From Rhynchospora pubera (Eukaryota > Streptophyta > Magnoliopsida > Poales > Cyperaceae): DNA of 64,000 nucleotides. Positions 47,225 to 59,629 of this stretch are shown here, piece after piece. How positions within the stretch are numbered: the first letter of the stretch is position 1; each line of letters opens with the position of its first letter. The stretch is from contig CM051462.1 in the NCBI GenBank assembly GCA_028095005.1, positions 84,951,846-85,015,845 of the forward strand. The letters run 5' to 3'. Position numbers and translations under genes: made by a program. The notes below the pieces were generated by a model. The model saw nothing but the letters and a program-made list of their open reading frames with translations. It searched no databases and was not told the origin of the DNA.

Positions 47225-47534
47225 AAAATAAAGTAAAAATAAGCATAAAACAAATGAGAACTTTTACATCGATGATAGAGATGCAGGACTTATGCAGAAC
47301 TTTTACACCGATGAATTTTTTAATCCACTTCCTGAAAGGGATTGTACTGGTATATGCTACAATTTCGTTTATATTGATATACTTAAAACCCTTCTAACAT
47401 AGGCTACTGTATATATTATATGAGTTACATCCATTTAACATTATCTTAGGAGATGCAAATCACATTCTCATTAAGGCAAATGAACATATGCTAGAAATAT
47501 ACAATTATATTTTTATAAACACACAGGATCTACA

Positions 47535-50058
47535 TTAGAATGTTTTGCTGAAGAGATTATAGGCAGAGAGCAGGGAGCTGACAGCAAAAGCTAAGAAAGC
47601 AAGGAAGGTGACAGCAATGGAGCCATTTGCCATATTTGGAAAAGGATCACTTCCCCAGTTGACAACCCAGTCACGAACTCGGGCTGTTGCTGATGATGAG
47701 GCAGATATCAAAAGGTATGCTAGTACCTAAACAAAGAAGAGGACATAAATATATGCAACAACATAAACTGAGATATTTAGATGTATAAAATTCACCTTTT
47801 ACTTTCAGTGGGGGTTGAACAATTGGAGCATGCTTAAGTAACCATACCCCTCGACTTATACAAATTAAACTCATACTAACCATTGGAGTATGCTCTTGTG
47901 TAGACAGAATAATACTGAAGATCAGTCTTTGACTAATAAAAGACCTAAAAGACTCATAATAATTTTTGTAGAAATTGAAATAGAATTAAAACTGATAAAA
48001 GAAACAGAAAAGGCAAATGGAACATTGTAGAAATTTGGGGATACAATTTTAGTCTAAACAGTATATTACCTGATCCATGATGAAGTCCAAGTAGTCACCG
48101 AGTGGGCGGCGGATAATGTGTTTTTTGTTTCTTTTGTAGTGTATAAGTGCACACAATTGCAACCCGGAGTACAAAAAACCAATCACATTCACCGTCTCAC
48201 AGTACCTATCACATCAGTCAAAACTCAAAAATAAATAAATAAAACTAACTAACTTCGTGCTTAATTGCAGAGTTGAAAACCAATATCGGCTTCATAGGCA
48301 CAAGTCAAGTTTGAATAAGGCTTAGTCGGCACTGATCTACAGATTCAGGGTTATTTTAGTATGTAAACATCACAGATAGCATACAAATATTATAGCTAGT
48401 AGCATTGTAGCAATACCAAATTTTCAATCAATAAAGCTGAATTGTGGCCACCGTTTGGAAGAATCTAGTGTTCCTTATCCAGTTGGGCCCCGAAAGGAAT
48501 TCAAATCACAGGGAAACTAAATATAACTTCCTACTGTAACAATAGTGATATGCCACCACATCAACTATTATCTTACAGTACAGCACATATACAATAACCC
48601 AGCTTGACCAATTTAAGAGAGTGAAAAAGAGAGGAAGGGAGATGCAGATAGAGGCAGATAAGTGAACCTGAATTGGCTGTACTTGTTGTAGGAATCACGG
48701 GCCCACCCCTTGTTTCTGTCAGCTGCTAAAACTGAAAAAGCGACAATACTGAACACCATTGCCGCTACACGTGCAGCCAGTGCTGCCCGTCTTACCGCTG
48801 CAGCATTCTGCTCACGCTGCATAATCCTTGTGATGACTCTTGATGGATCCTATTGTAGTATGAGAAGGGTGGTGTTTCATTTGTTAAGTGCATTAACAAT
48901 TAATAAAAGAAGGCCTACAACAGCCAACAAAAATCAGCTGGAATGTCAACAGTTCATGAATTACACCTCAAAGCAGCACAAAAAGGACCCATTTATGTAT
49001 GGCTATTGGCTTATAAGAGCTTGATAATCCATTTCTGTGTTACAATTCTTAAAATGAAGAAAGAACTCAACTAAGTATTCAATTTTCTTTTAAACCTAGT
49101 TATAGGAACTTTGTATACAATTTTAACTGGTGAATGTGTGGTAGGCCATAAGTATATAAGAATCCAATAGTCTTATCTGTAATTACATGTCCACATATTA
49201 TTTAATCAATTAATACATACAGTCAAGTCAGATCGGGTTGCTTCAGGTGGGGTTGCAGTGTGGCCTATACCAGCCGGCAAGTTATCTTTGTCAGGTTGAT
49301 GCAGACCAGCTTGGGTTTGCTGGGTAAAATTGGCACCTTTGAAACTACCAAACAAACTCCAAAAGCCCTGATAACATATTAAAGGGGGGTATTAGGTAAG
49401 AAACATATGAGAGAATAATTAAACAAGGAAAAGGCAAACAATAGCCAACAAGCAGTGAATCAAGAAAAAACTACATAACAACTTACTTGGTAAGTTGTAA
49501 GTCAGATAAGTTGGATTAAAAGCAGAATCCTAATTATACATTCATCGCCATTCACCAGTGATAATTGCAATGATAAATCTGGATGATTCATACATTAATA
49601 GCCTTAATTTGGGCCCCACCACCAATGTATTCACCATGGTTACTTACTATTATTAGTTGTAACACCAGCTCCATAGTCAAATTAATATTTAATTCATATG
49701 ATCATCAGCACAAAAACCAAACAAAATAGTTCCCAATTAATCAACGGAGCAGCCATACCTGACCCGTACCATCCCTTCTCGGAGCGCGAACCTTATCTCT
49801 GGCATCTCGCTCACCCGTCACTTCCCTCGCATTTCTCGCACCGCCACTATGAGCAGTGACACGGCCACTGTTCCCATCACGAGGCAAATCCTCTCCAGCC
49901 CAGGCGTACCAGCCGTCGGCAGGGCGCACAGGCTCACGGCGCGCCGCGTGAGCCGCGATCGCCGCGGGAGGAGGGAGGGGGTGCGACGGAGGAGGCGGGT
50001 GGTCGCATTTCTCGGGCGTATTGTGCGGCGCGAGAGGCGATTGCGTAAGCTCCGCCAT
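47535..50058 (-). CDS. CASP-like membrane protein (CASPL, DUF588 family), five exons
   Basis: Minus-strand exons 50058-49759, 49367-49221, 48849-48668, 48205-48070 and 47726-47535 all have GT-AG introns and consistent phases, giving 318 aa. The N-terminal 150 residues are proline/alanine/arginine-rich and cytosolic. Four membrane segments follow: around VAAMVFSIVAFSVLAA; around VNVIGFLYSGLQLCALIHY; in the segment starting DYLDFIMDQVLAYLL; and AVTFLAFLAFAVSSLLSAY. The ADRNKGWARDSYNKYSQFRY loop and the GDYLDF motif mark the CASP-like family, and the long N-terminus fits subgroup 4A. The family builds membrane scaffolds at the plasma membrane (Casparian strip proteins are the known case). The first exon is much richer in GC than its surroundings. 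It is intact and probably functional. Confidence 0.9.
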
Positions 50059-50952
50059 TAATTAATTGAGGGAGGGAGAAGGGAAAGAGAGAAAGCAGGG
50101 TTGGAGTTAATTAAAGTTGAGTTCGAGGCAAGTGGCTTCTTTTCACTTTTCTTTGTTTGCAACCATCATTAGAGCGCTCTCTCTCTCTCTGTCGCTTTTT
50201 CTTTTGTTCTTTGGTTCTTTGGCGAAGGAACCAAACCCTCTGCGTACCCACGCTTGTTTTCTAAAAATCTGTCCGTCTAAATTAAATCGGACGGTTCAGA
50301 TTAAAAATAACCGGCAAATTCCGGCATGCGCACCGTTTTTTTGGATCGTCCATTTCTTTAAACCACTGCGTGTTTTAAAGAAACAGGCAGATACTCATGG
50401 ACTTGGCATCCTTTGGATAGCCATCCAATGGATGATTTTAATATCAGCCGTTTGACTTAAATCTCAACGGCTATAGATGTTCTGTGCATAATATCAGAAT
50501 TGATAGGTCCGAAAAAATTCAACTGTTGAGATTAAATCAGACGGTTCGGATCGAAAGACGTCCACTGGATGGTTATATTCAACCATCCAGATGATACGAG
50601 CCCGATACTGATGGGTGAAAGCAGACTAGAAAAGAACTTCGGAATTAATAACTTTCTTTTTAGTTATTTATTTTCTTTTATTTTTTTTAAATATGTTTAT
50701 TTATTTATTTTTTTGCACAAAGGAGTAAATTCACTTTGTACAATTGTACTGAAGTAACTGAGCTATGCTCGTTGCTATGTTGCATGGATACATGCATAGA
50801 TACGAGTGTGAGTATCGAATCCATCATGGTTCGAATGCGGTAATACGAAAATTTTAAACAATCTCAAATACTGTTCGAGTGCGAGTATTGCTGGAACTCG
50901 CACGTTTAATTTAGACCACTGACTCGACGGGTTGGCGGGCTAGGGATGCATT
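50059..50952. other. Promoter/5' region of the CASP-like gene and gene-free stretch
   Basis: Immediately upstream of the CASP-like ATG lie GA-rich sequence (50065-50100) and a CT run (50175-50195), like a 5' untranslated region. 50290-50600 contains diverged inverted pieces (AAATCGGACGGTTCAGAT, ATCCAATGGATGATTTTAAT) that look like an old MITE. No separate gene is supported. Confidence 0.5.
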
Positions 50953-52438
50953 CAGGGATGGAAATGGGACGGATAATATCTACTCTCATCTCTATCCGAA
51001 AAAGTGGATAGATGGATGCAGATTCGAATTTTTCTAAACGTATACAGATATGGAAAACAATATTAGTGAGGATGCAGAAATATTTTGTATACGTATTTTT
51101 GTACGAAACAAATATCTGTAATTTCAGTTATTATTTTGTTGATGGATTATTTCTGAAAAAATTTTCTTCGTATCCGCAATTTTATTTTATTTATTTTTTT
51201 GTGTTCAATTTAGCTTTATTAAACTTAATTATTATATTTCTTCAACTCATTTGTTATAATTGTTTATTTTTTTTATTGTTTTTGTTCAACTTATTTTTCT
51301 TATATCTGTTCTATCTTGTTTGTGTTTTCTTTAAATTATTTATTGTATTTGTACTTATTTATTTTTTCCTTCAATTTATTTGTTGTATTTATCTGTATTG
51401 TTTGTTACATTTTCGTTCAATTTATTTATTATTTATTTTTTTAGTTATTATTTTTACTTGAATTATTTGTTGTATTTGTTCACTTTATTTATTATATTTG
51501 TTCAACTTGTTTAGTATATATGTTCAACTTATTTGTTGTATGTGTTCGCATAATTTCTCGTATTAACAAATACTTATTTTTTTTTATTGTATTTGTTTAT
51601 TTTATTTATTTTAGGTGTTCAATTTTTTGAATATTTTACTAAGTTCGATAGAGAATAGCTGTCGAGAATATATATCATAGCTGTCGAGATTTGTGCAGTC
51701 CGTAAAAATAAGCTGTCAAGATTAGATCGGATGAACATAAATTGTTCCATCGATTTAATTTGGTCCGCTACAAAGGATTTTGGTCCGGGAAGAGAGAGGT
51801 AGGATGAGAGAAAAAAAAAAAAAAATAGAAGAGTAGACATAGGTTGAGGGAGAGTAGAGACTAGTGGGTGCCATGGGAAAGGAAGGGGAGGAGAGCAGAG
51901 ACCTAAAAGAAAGATGAACTTTTCATTTCAAATGCTGGATAACTTGGATGACATTTTTATTAGATGACGTGTATCATTTCCACTAAAAAACATTTTATAT
52001 CAAATTTTCTATTAGACTTGTATTTCATCAATTATATCTCTTTATAAAGAGAAAGGGAAAAGGCACGAGGAAAAGCCAAAGAAATGAGATAATAGTGACG
52101 GAAAGGAGGCTCCATTAACTTTAAGTACTCAACATGTGTTTGTTATTGTGAATAAGTATTGATTTTGTTTGTCGTTAGTTAGTCATGAAATAAAGTAAAC
52201 ATTATACTCTTTTTTTTCCCGATCGAATCTTATATTTTGTTTAATAAAATAAATTAAGTAAAAATATTGTCAGTATCCGATAAAATATATATGTATTCGT
52301 ATCCGACAATATTCGAACCTTATTTATATCTAATTAATATCTTCGTTCACCATATTCGAATCCGAATATATCCATATTAGCATACATATCCGGAAAAATA
52401 AATATAGGATATGGTATGACCAATCCGTTTTCATCCTA
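50953..52438. mobile_element. hAT-like non-autonomous element with degenerate T-rich repeats
   Basis: The left end CAGGGATGGAAATGGGACGG and the right end CCGTTTTCATCCTAG are inverted, with sub-terminal TATCCG/CGGATA-type motifs. The flanks GATGCATT and GTTGCACT could be a decayed 8-bp TSD. The interior at 51170-51620 is a degenerate minisatellite of TTTATTTGTTGTATTTGTTC units. The 149-codon frame in it is low-complexity Phe/Leu/Tyr and is not a gene. Confidence 0.5.
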
Positions 52439-52481
52439 GTTGCACTTCTAGCTAGTAGGGTCCACATCACGTGGTGAGCCA

Positions 52482-52692
52482 TCCAGCTTAAATTGAGAAT
52501 TGCTTCGTACACTCTCTAAATTTGGAGATCCACTACTACTTAGACGAAAATGTCCTTCTCAATCTTTCAATTTACGTTCATCAATAAACCTCAGTTTTAA
52601 AATATTTGAAAATAAGAAGAATATTTTCCTCAAACAAGAGTGGATTCTAAATTTGGAGAGTGTATGAAGCAATTTCCGCTTAAGTTGGATCT
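52482..52692. mobile_element. Foldback MITE, about 210 bp
   Basis: ATTGCTTCGTACACTCTCTA on the left is the inverse of a stretch with GAGTGTATGAAGCAAT on the right. The arms extend about 45 bp. Confidence 0.65.
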
Positions 52693-53457
52693 GATACGGC
52701 ACATTGGCACTGCGTTGGAACTTGGAACCCGATACGCGCTGCATGCACTTCCAAGATATTACATTTACATGAGTGATTTTATTGACGGAGCCAGCTCCCT
52801 TAGGCTTGCTATATATGTTATTCAACAAGATATTACATGAGATCCACTAGAAAGCTCACTAAAATAAAATTGGGATGATGGAATCAGAGTGCCGTTGACA
52901 TATTCATATAACATATATAAATCCTGTTTTCCATATGATTCATCCAAATCAGCTTTTTTACTTTAGGATTTATAACAAATATTGCATATCAAGATTATTA
53001 ATTGTTCCATTAAAAATTCATTAAATGAAACCTGGGAAAAACTAAAAATTATTAATTAATGGAGATGCAGTTTTTCCTTTGTTCAATCAATATTCTTCAG
53101 CTAAATATGTTTTAATGATAAAATAAATAAGCATTGTGTGTATTGGTTTTTAATTTTCCACAAAATAGTTTCTTTATCATTATTTACCTTTTAAGAACAG
53201 CAAAAATTGTAAACCAAGGAGCCATATGACATCCCAGTGAGTGCCAGTTCTTTAAAGTAAAATGATGAAAAGAAATTAATTCTACAAGTAACCAATGAAA
53301 CGAAATAGAAACTCTTAACTCGAGTTAAGATTCTTTTTGAGTTTTTCTGGTGTTAGTAACTTCATTCTGCTGCCTAAAACTGCTATAAGACCCGTTGCAC
53401 AATGAGAAACTCAAACGTGGAGAGAGAGAGAGAGAGGAAAACAAAGAAACAGTGAAA

Positions 53458-54336
53458 ATGGGAATCAAAGTTCTCGCTTTTTGTATCCTTGCGGTGTTTG
53501 CTTTCTCCACAGGTATTTTACAATTTTGTACTATTTTTATTTCGGTATAAACTTACATAATAAAATAATAATTCATGTGGCAGGTGAGAGCCAATTACTT
53601 GTATACAAAAAAAAAATGTCAATAATTTGTATGAGAAAGGAAGTGAGGTACATATATGTGCGTTAGTTTTAGGAATATTGGCATTGTATTAATTTAGTTG
53701 TCTAATTTCACATATGCATGTGCGTTAGTTGTAATTTCTAAATATGATGGTTTTTGAATAAATGCAGGGACAGAAGGATTTGAGGAATGCAAAGAGCCTA
53801 ACCTGTTTACGATGGGGTTTTACCGTACCTTTATTTGTTCAGAGATAGTATGTGAGTGGTTTTGCCAGAGGAAGCAGCCGACATTCACCTATGGAAGGTG
53901 TCTGGGTAGATCAAACACCGGTATCTTCGGTCGGTGGGATTGCTGGTGCCATCACAGAGACTGCACAATAGATCGAAGTGTTGTAGGTCCTGGTGAGGTC
54001 GATCAAGCGTATATTTCCCTTCCCTACTCGCCAGGGGCTAGAGAAATACCGTGGGCACTATTTGTACCAGATTCTGTAGCATGTAGGAAAACATATACAG
54101 CAGACGTGCCCAAATGCTTCAAGACGCGCAGGGCGGAGAGGAGGCGCAAGGCGCTGGACTTTATCAAGCATATTCCCCTGAAGAGGAAGGGGAAGGTCCA
54201 AAGGGATAGGAGGGCGCCACAGAAGCAGAAACTTCCCCTACTGCAGAGACGTGCCGAAATGATGAAGAGGATGCAAAAATATCTGGATTCGATAAAGAAC
54301 AGGAAGCGCGCCGGTTCCCGGCCACGCCATAATTAG
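53458..54336 (+). CDS. Secreted defensin-like protein with long basic C-terminal tail
   Basis: Exons 53458-53512 and 53768-54336 (GT-AG, phase 1) give 207 aa. Residues 1-19 (MGIKVLAFCILAVFAFSTG) are a signal peptide, and the intron falls just after it, as in plant defensin genes. Residues 20 to about 85 hold eight cysteines spaced C-x15-C-x4-C-x3-C-x11-C-x13-C-x1-C-x4-C, with the YGRC and CWC signatures of the CS-alpha-beta fold. Unlike normal defensins (45-55 mature residues), about 120 residues follow: two more cysteines (ACRKTYTADVPKC) and then a very Arg/Lys-rich tail (TRRAERRRKALDF, KHIPLKRKGKVQRDRR). A TATA-like GCTATAAGA lies near 53380. The tail could be a cleaved propeptide or a nucleic-acid/membrane-binding arm; this is inference. 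Confidence 0.8.
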
Positions 54337-55084
54337 GGACTCCCGATGCCCATCTTTAAATAAATGCATTCAATTTATTTTTAAATTTGCTGCTTTCTTA
54401 TTTGTTTCTTATTTTTAATTAATACATCACTAATATAATAATTGGTCTAGACACAAATGACAATTCTCTATGAATATATGTATTAAAAACTCTAGCAATT
54501 TTTTCTTATTAGACTCGTTAAAATCAAGTTATAAATAGTGTAGTAAATCCTTATACATAGATTTCTTGACTATGTTGGTGAATGTAAAAAAAAAAGTGTA
54601 GCAAGTGCCAATTTCTTGCTTCATCTTTGATTTAATTATTGCATGATAAAAAAAAAATCTGCATAGCATGTATTTCTTCTCTCTTAAAATGACAGTATCA
54701 AGACTTAGTATCAACAAGTGTAAATAGAAAACAGTGTATCTTGAAACACCCCAAAACAAAGTCAACTAAATAGAAGAGGCAATGGGTACTTCGTGGCTGA
54801 TACCAGTACCAACATCAGTAGGTATGCTTGGACTGGCAAAGAAAACCTTATCAAATATACTGTTTTAATTTGTAAATACAAAAATTCCTATGCATCAAGC
54901 ACCAAAATTCATTGATCAAGTATTAATTAATAGACTCATAATTCAGTGAAACCATGGCTGTGGTGGTCAGCCTTGTCGAAGATGAATATGTCTGACGTGG
55001 TTTTACTTGGTTTCTCTTATTTTGAAACTATGGTGGACTGGATTGGACTTTAATTTTTGCTTTTGCCAGTATGCTGGCCGTACA
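54337..55084. other. Gene-free stretch
   Basis: AT-rich 3' flank of the defensin-like gene. I see no gene or repeat structure worth naming. Confidence 0.5.
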
Positions 55085-55258
55085 AGTGGCGGAGCCAGGA
55101 ATATTTATCTTGGAGGACTAATTTGCAATTTTTAGATTCTAGAGGGCAAAATGCTTAATATATACGCATTTTTATCGAAATAAGCATGGAAATTACACTA
55201 AAATCTCAAATCACAGGGGTGCAACAGCCCCCTTTGGCACCCCTGTGGCTCTGCCACT
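55085..55258. mobile_element. MITE/retroelement relic with AGTGGCGGAGCC termini
   Basis: AGTGGCGGAGCCAGG on the left and TGGCTCTGCCACT on the right are inverted, with a GGGGTGCAACAGCCCCC stretch near the right end. This end type is widespread in plant genomes. Confidence 0.6.
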
Positions 55259-55430
55259 GGGCCGTACTCTGGGCTTCAGGATTGATGTTGTTGGGAATGG
55301 ACGGGGATGTTTAGTTTAAACAAAGTGCAAAGTAATTGGAATTCTCCATCAATGTGGATGGTACCTTTTATTTGTTTCTTTCTATTTGAACAGGCTATAT
55401 TACCACTTCACCTTCTTCTCCTTCAAAAAA

Positions 55431-55434
<4 letters not shown>

Positions 55435-55483
<49 letters not shown>
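55435..55483. repeat. (ATA)n microsatellite
   Basis: About 15 perfect ATA/AAT units. Confidence 0.95.
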
Positions 55484-55486
<3 letters not shown>

Positions 55487-55529
55487 CCAATAAAATAAAT
55501 GAAATTGTCCTTTAGTTAAGCGTTGATAC

Positions 55530-56777
55530 CTGTATACACTCCACAATTAGCCTATCTACTTTTTCTTCTAGTTCTCTGTCATAGACATAGTTATCTTCTC
55601 CCCCTTCTCTGGCTTCTTCATATCTATATTCAAAATTAAGGAAAACCTTAACAGTAAGTTGTACAACAATAAATACTGAATCTGGGTAAACCCAAAAGAA
55701 TATTGTTCCGGAAGACCAGAATAAATCACGAATCTAACACTATGAAGTCAATTGCATAAAAAAACTGCTAGAGAGTTGAGAAAGGATACTCTTTTTTTCT
55801 CAGTTGTAAGGAGTGCACCTTCAGGCAAGGCCCCTTGTCCATTTTATGAAATTTCCTTCAGACTAAATTACAAATACAAACAACTTTATTTTAGTTCGAT
55901 AACTTACACTTGCTTTTGACTAATCAATGCAAAATGAGAACTTACGAAAGCTCAAATTCAAGTATAGAAAACTCACCTTGCCTCTTTGACCGGTGCTTGG
56001 CATAGAAATATCAAATCAGCAACCCTGCCAAAAACAATGGAAACCAATTCCAATTTAGAAAACCTTTCAACACTTACTCGTGATGGTACACTAATGTAAA
56101 CTGTTTTATCCAGTACCTTTCCTATCACTAAACCGACCCTTTGTGTAACAATAAGAAATTGCTCCAACCATGTAAGCAAACTAAATTACAAACATTACAA
56201 CGTTAGAATTTTAGTTCAACAGCTTAATCTCGCTTTTGACTAATTTTGTTTCGCAACCATTAAACATGTTATAATTTTCCTGTGAGATCTTGCCATTAAT
56301 ATCAAATCAGGTATGAAAGCACAATCCTCCATTATGAAAAATTATCAAAAAGAAGATAAATAAAAACATATAAAAGAAAGTAGAGGCCTCGCCATATTAA
56401 ATATCTACAAAATCAGCCAAATCAACGCCGCAACTACCTATACCTGCACAATCAGGTATAATAAACCTATATGATTACACTATATTTCTTGCATATGTCG
56501 CAAAATTATTTAAATTATTGAGAGACAATCAGCAAGCAACAACGAAAATAAATAAAAAAAAATATGTAGAAAAACCAATAAGCAAAGTAGGAAACTAAGC
56601 TCAACACAATGAGCGATCTAAGGTGCTGAAAAATATAATTCACCACAATATATTTCTAACTATTCTCCTCTATTAAGGGAATAAGATGCAAATTGCGAAC
56701 TCTGATTACCTCACAATAGACCTCGTTGGAGGCACTTTCGTACGCCATGGGAATGGGCGTGAGAGCTTGCTCAGCAT
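55530..56777 (-). CDS. Unidentified minus-strand gene, three phase-consistent exons (partial)
   Basis: Exons 56777-56710, 56024-55977 and 55623-55530 have GT-AG borders and phases that join without a stop. The 70 residues begin MLSKLSRPFPWRTK (basic, possibly an organelle-targeting end), continue VADLIFLCQAPVKEA, and end in a charged helix, YEEAREGGEDNYVYDRELEE. The frame is also open upstream of the ATG. No fourth exon is obvious below 55530, where a microsatellite and a MITE lie, so the gene may be broken there. I do not recognise the family. Three matched borders argue against chance, but a decayed gene or a captured fragment is possible. Confidence 0.4.
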
Positions 56778-58100
56778 CGAGGCGCTGAAGAGACGAGTAT
56801 AGCGACCTCCACTTCTTCCTCTATCATCCTCAAATATGAAGAATTCATGTGATTTGTTATACCTTGTGCACAGCAATGATGCTCAATTGTCAGCCTACTT
56901 TGGATGTCATCTGGTATACTTAGTCACTTAGAAAAAGATGAATAAAATAGCAAGAATGACCAACTAAGATTTAAGAATAAATGTTTTCATAAAAGTGGAT
57001 CAACTTAATACTAGATATGCACATCAAATCAAGATTTGGATAAGTCTTGATGTTTGCACCATTTAGTGTTCCAAGTACACTCTATTAAATAGCTATACAA
57101 ACCACAGGTTGGAAACCTTTACCAACAGGTGACAGGTCTACCTCAGTTTCATAAGCCACATGAAACATGAACATTATTTCCAATGAAAGTTTTTATTGCT
57201 TGCCATTCATAGAATTCATAAAGTCCTAGATACTATGTAATTGTGCTTAATAACATAAACTGGCACATACCATATTGCAGATCTGTAATTTTGATTGCTC
57301 CTGATTCTTATGAGTTATGATATGGGGAATGAAGATGTTTTACTGCCATTGGTGTAACTTTCTTATAAATTGAGATGAGGGGAAATAACAGCTAATATGA
57401 TGCATTGGAAAAGGCAAAGAGGAGCCCATATTATAAAACTGCGTTCTTGTATTGGCCACATCGGCTGACTTCTCTGACAGACTCTCTCCCTACTGAAATC
57501 CATCTTTCAAGCTGCGTCGTGGTATTAGAATTTTTTTGGAGCGATAGCGATTTAATAGCGCTGTAAATCAGTCCGTTTATTTACATCTAACGGCTCTCGA
57601 TAATAATAAAAGTATAAAAGCACCAATCCAAGCGAAAGCGAATCATTCTCAGGAAATTACTCTGTGTAATCAACATTTCGTGCAATCACGTAATTATTCC
57701 GTCTCTTTTCTCTTTCTATTCGATCTCCTCACAATCACAAAAATAAATTTCTGATTCAAATCTCCACCACCTCCTTCGCTCCTCTCTCCTCACGTCCGCC
57801 TTTCCTCTTCTCCGCCTCACCTCCGTCTCCGCCTCATCTCAGTCTCTCTTTCGTCTCTCCTCTCTTCCGCCTCACCTCCGTGTCCGACTCATCTCAGCTT
57901 CTGCTTCGCCTCTCCTCTCCACCGCCTCGCATCCGCCTCCACCTCACCTCAGCATCTCCTCCGCCTCACCTCCACTTGCGCCTCCCCTCACTACTCCCTC
58001 TCCTATACTGATCATATCTGGTTAAGGAAGAAAGAAGTAGAAATCGAAAATGATAAGAAGAGAAAAGAGGTTTAGATCTAGTTCTGTTACAACTTGGGAG
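56778..58100. other. Gene-free region with CT-rich tract
   Basis: No gene is supported. 57770-57990 is strongly CT-rich with repeated CCGCCTCACCTCCG-type units, like a 5' untranslated region or transposon end. A GA-rich counterpart lies at 58890-58990, so 57520-59030 may be another gene-like-ended inverted-repeat element, but I could not define its termini. Confidence 0.4.
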
Positions 58101-58870
58101 TAACAAATTGCTATAAGGATGATATTAATAAGTATAAGAGAGTATCTAATATGTATAAGGGAGTAAATAACTTCATATTTAATTCTGCTGTTTTTTGGAG
58201 TAACTAAATTACTATAAGGGAGGAAATTGATCGGCATAAGGGAGTAAATAATATATACAATTGAGTAAATAATATCATATCTGATTCTGTTATTGTTTGG
58301 AAGTAACTAAATAACTATAAGGGAGTAAATAACTAATATAAAAATAGTATCTAATATGTATGAGGGAGTAAATAACATTCAGAGTTAATTCTACTGTTGT
58401 TTGGGAATAACTAAATAACTTTAAGGGAGTAAATAAGTTATAATAAGTGAGTATTTGGAAGTAACTAAATAACTATAAGGGAATAAATAACTAATATAAA
58501 AATAGTATCTAATATGTATGAGGGAGTAAATAACATTCAGAGTTAATTCTACTGTTGTTTGGGAATAACTAAATAACTTTAAGGGAGTAAATAAGTTATA
58601 ATAAGTGAGTATTTAATACATGTAAGGGAGTAAATAATATTTATATCTGATTTTGTTGTTGTTTGGGAGTAACTAAATAGTTATAAGCGAGTAAGTAACT
58701 AGTATATAAGGAGTATCTAAATGTATAAGGGAGTAAATAACATTCAAAACTGATTTACAGTAAATAACATTCATAACTAAATAACTATAAGGGAGTAAAT
58801 AATTTACAGTAAAGGAGTATTTAATGCAAGTGAGGGAGTAAATAATATTCATTTCTGATTCTAATAACGA
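58100..58870. repeat. Degenerate minisatellite of GGGAGTAAATAA units with a perfect-looking 158-bp tandem duplication
   Basis: AACTATAAGGGAGTAAATAA-like units recur throughout. 58298-58455 and 58456-58613 are tandem copies, offset by 158 bp, and appear nearly identical over at least 124 bp (58333-58456 against 58491-58614). Confidence 0.75.
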
Positions 58871-59629
58871 CAGGGCTGGGCTGTACGATGGGAGGGCTGC
58901 GACGGCGTGCGGTGAGAGAGAGGAGAGACGGAACAGAAGGGTGAAGTCGGGTGAGAGGGAAGAGAGATGCGGGTGAGGGAGAGGTGAAACGCGATTTCCG
59001 TATTTGACAGAGAGCGGAACACGTTTTTTTTCTATTTTTAAAGTTTGATTGCTTAATTGACTAAAAGATTTATTGCACTTATCAGCTCCGTCATTCTCAC
59101 GACTCTCAAGATTATGCGCTTTTTTAAAATGGGCCTTGTTGGATTATTCGCGGAGAACGTGAATTCATCTTTAGACTTTACATCCTGTCCAGAATCCAGA
59201 TCGTTTTGTTTTAATTCGGGGGCCCACGGGCTTTTCTTAAAGAAAAAGAATATTTACGCGAGCACCGAGCACGTGATTCTATGTATCGTTATTTATTTAG
59301 TAAGTTACAAACTTTTGGGAGCATGCCGCATGCGCGTTCATCTTTATTTATTTTATTATCAACTTTAATATTAAAAATGAATTATTTCAAGAAAGGAATT
59401 ATTATATATTTATTATTTGATGTAGTGGAATTGAGGCACTAATTACAAACTATTATTTGATTCCTAGTCCAAACATCCCAACATATTGCATTAAAAATAG
59501 TTAAGCATCAAATTATTAATAACTGCCGCTAAAGTTAGGCATCAAATTTTTATTTTGTTTTATACTTTTATTCGATCTTTAGCAGCAGTCTATTATTAAT
59601 AATCGTTGCCGCTGCTAAATATGATTTTT

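Noticed and set aside
50117..50455. 112-aa protein upstream of the CASP-like gene
   Set aside because: It starts in the CT-rich untranslated region of the opposite-strand gene and runs through an old MITE; no features of a real protein.
51012..51461. 149-aa membrane protein
   Set aside because: The frame is Phe/Leu/Tyr low complexity created by TTTATTTG-type repeats inside a transposon-like element.
58022..58237. 71-aa protein on the minus strand
   Set aside because: It lies in the edge of a minisatellite and is low-complexity Ile/Leu/Tyr.
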